A stretch of 64,000 nt of DNA from assembly GCA_035487155.1 (NCBI GenBank), contig DATHMK010000086.1, positions 1-64,000 on the forward strand, written 5' to 3'. Made by a program: the position numbers and the translations under genes. Position 1 is the stretch's first letter. Every line of letters starts with the position of its first letter. The DNA comes from DAIDKA01 sp035487155 (GTDB taxonomy: Bacteria > Pseudomonadota > Gammaproteobacteria > Steroidobacterales > Steroidobacteraceae). The notes under the pieces are model-generated. The model did not search any database. It saw only the letters and a list, made by a program, of their open reading frames with translations, and was not told the DNA's origin. Shown piece by piece: positions 63,928 through 64,000 of the stretch.

Positions 63928-64000
63928 TCAACCCCTTCTACCAGACATGCAATACTGCGACAATTACGCCTCCGAATAGCCATGTCTGCAGCAACCGCGG

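Noticed and set aside
63982..64000. A possible gene start (ATGTCTGCAGCA) at the right edge
   Set aside because: Only six codons are visible and no ribosome site precedes them.

Overview
The window is high-GC, densely packed chromosomal DNA from a proteobacterium. The complete yejABEF peptide importer, the CSS-EAL sensor, the LigM-type demethylase, the ergothioneine genes and a PE-ligase-POL LigD fit a soil or water gammaproteobacterium of the Xanthomonadales/Nevskiales/Steroidobacter kind. That placement is inference; no rRNA or marker gene is present. I see no tRNA, rRNA, CRISPR array, insertion sequence or phage gene.

Layout. 1-9.2 kb is a stress and envelope island: ferritin-like protein (cut by the window edge), SemiSWEET, three short proteins (DUF3309, DUF3175, CsbD), two SDR oxidoreductases, a GIY-YIG protein, MscS channel, DUF1003 protein, divergent NRAMP transporter, and a thiamine-diphosphate oxidase coupled to a YflT-like protein. 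9.4-14.8 kb holds a CSS-EAL c-di-GMP phosphodiesterase, an exported hydrolase, an MDR reductase with a signal peptide, an SDR and a glutathione peroxidase. 14.9-21.4 kb is yejABEF plus an aldo/keto reductase. 21.4-29.9 kb is an exported redox region: a PQQ/haem alcohol dehydrogenase whose active site carries the extra Asp typical of lanthanide enzymes, a Tat-exported metallo-beta-lactamase-fold protein, and a coupled operon DUF1592-family cytochrome / DUF1552 / ankyrin protein.

30.0-33.4 kb encodes an NmrA-like reductase, a VanR-like GntR regulator and a LigM-like aryl O-demethylase. The regulator and demethylase are divergent, and each promoter contains the same 13-bp operator. 33.4-37.8 kb pairs an ABC ATPase and a fused binding-protein/permease with egtD and egtB, which suggests ergothioneine (or hercynine) uptake beside its synthesis. 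38.4-47.8 kb holds a GDSL hydrolase, an S9 peptidase, an SDR lacking the catalytic Tyr/Lys, a carotenoid/lignostilbene oxygenase, an aryl-alcohol dehydrogenase and LigD. 47.9-53.4 kb holds a sorbosone-dehydrogenase-like protein, a SnoaL-like protein, two DoxX-like membrane proteins (one fused to DUF805), a CE1-like esterase and a Tat-exported DUF882 peptidase. 53.4-63.0 kb is an alpha-glucan/trehalose locus: a GH13 glucosidase divergent from glgB-glgE-treS/maltokinase and an overlapping MscS-like gene. TreS makes maltose from trehalose, the fused kinase makes maltose-1-phosphate, GlgE polymerises it and GlgB branches it.

Many convergent genes overlap or abut at their 3' ends, and many same-strand genes overlap by 4 bp, so the region is unusually compact.
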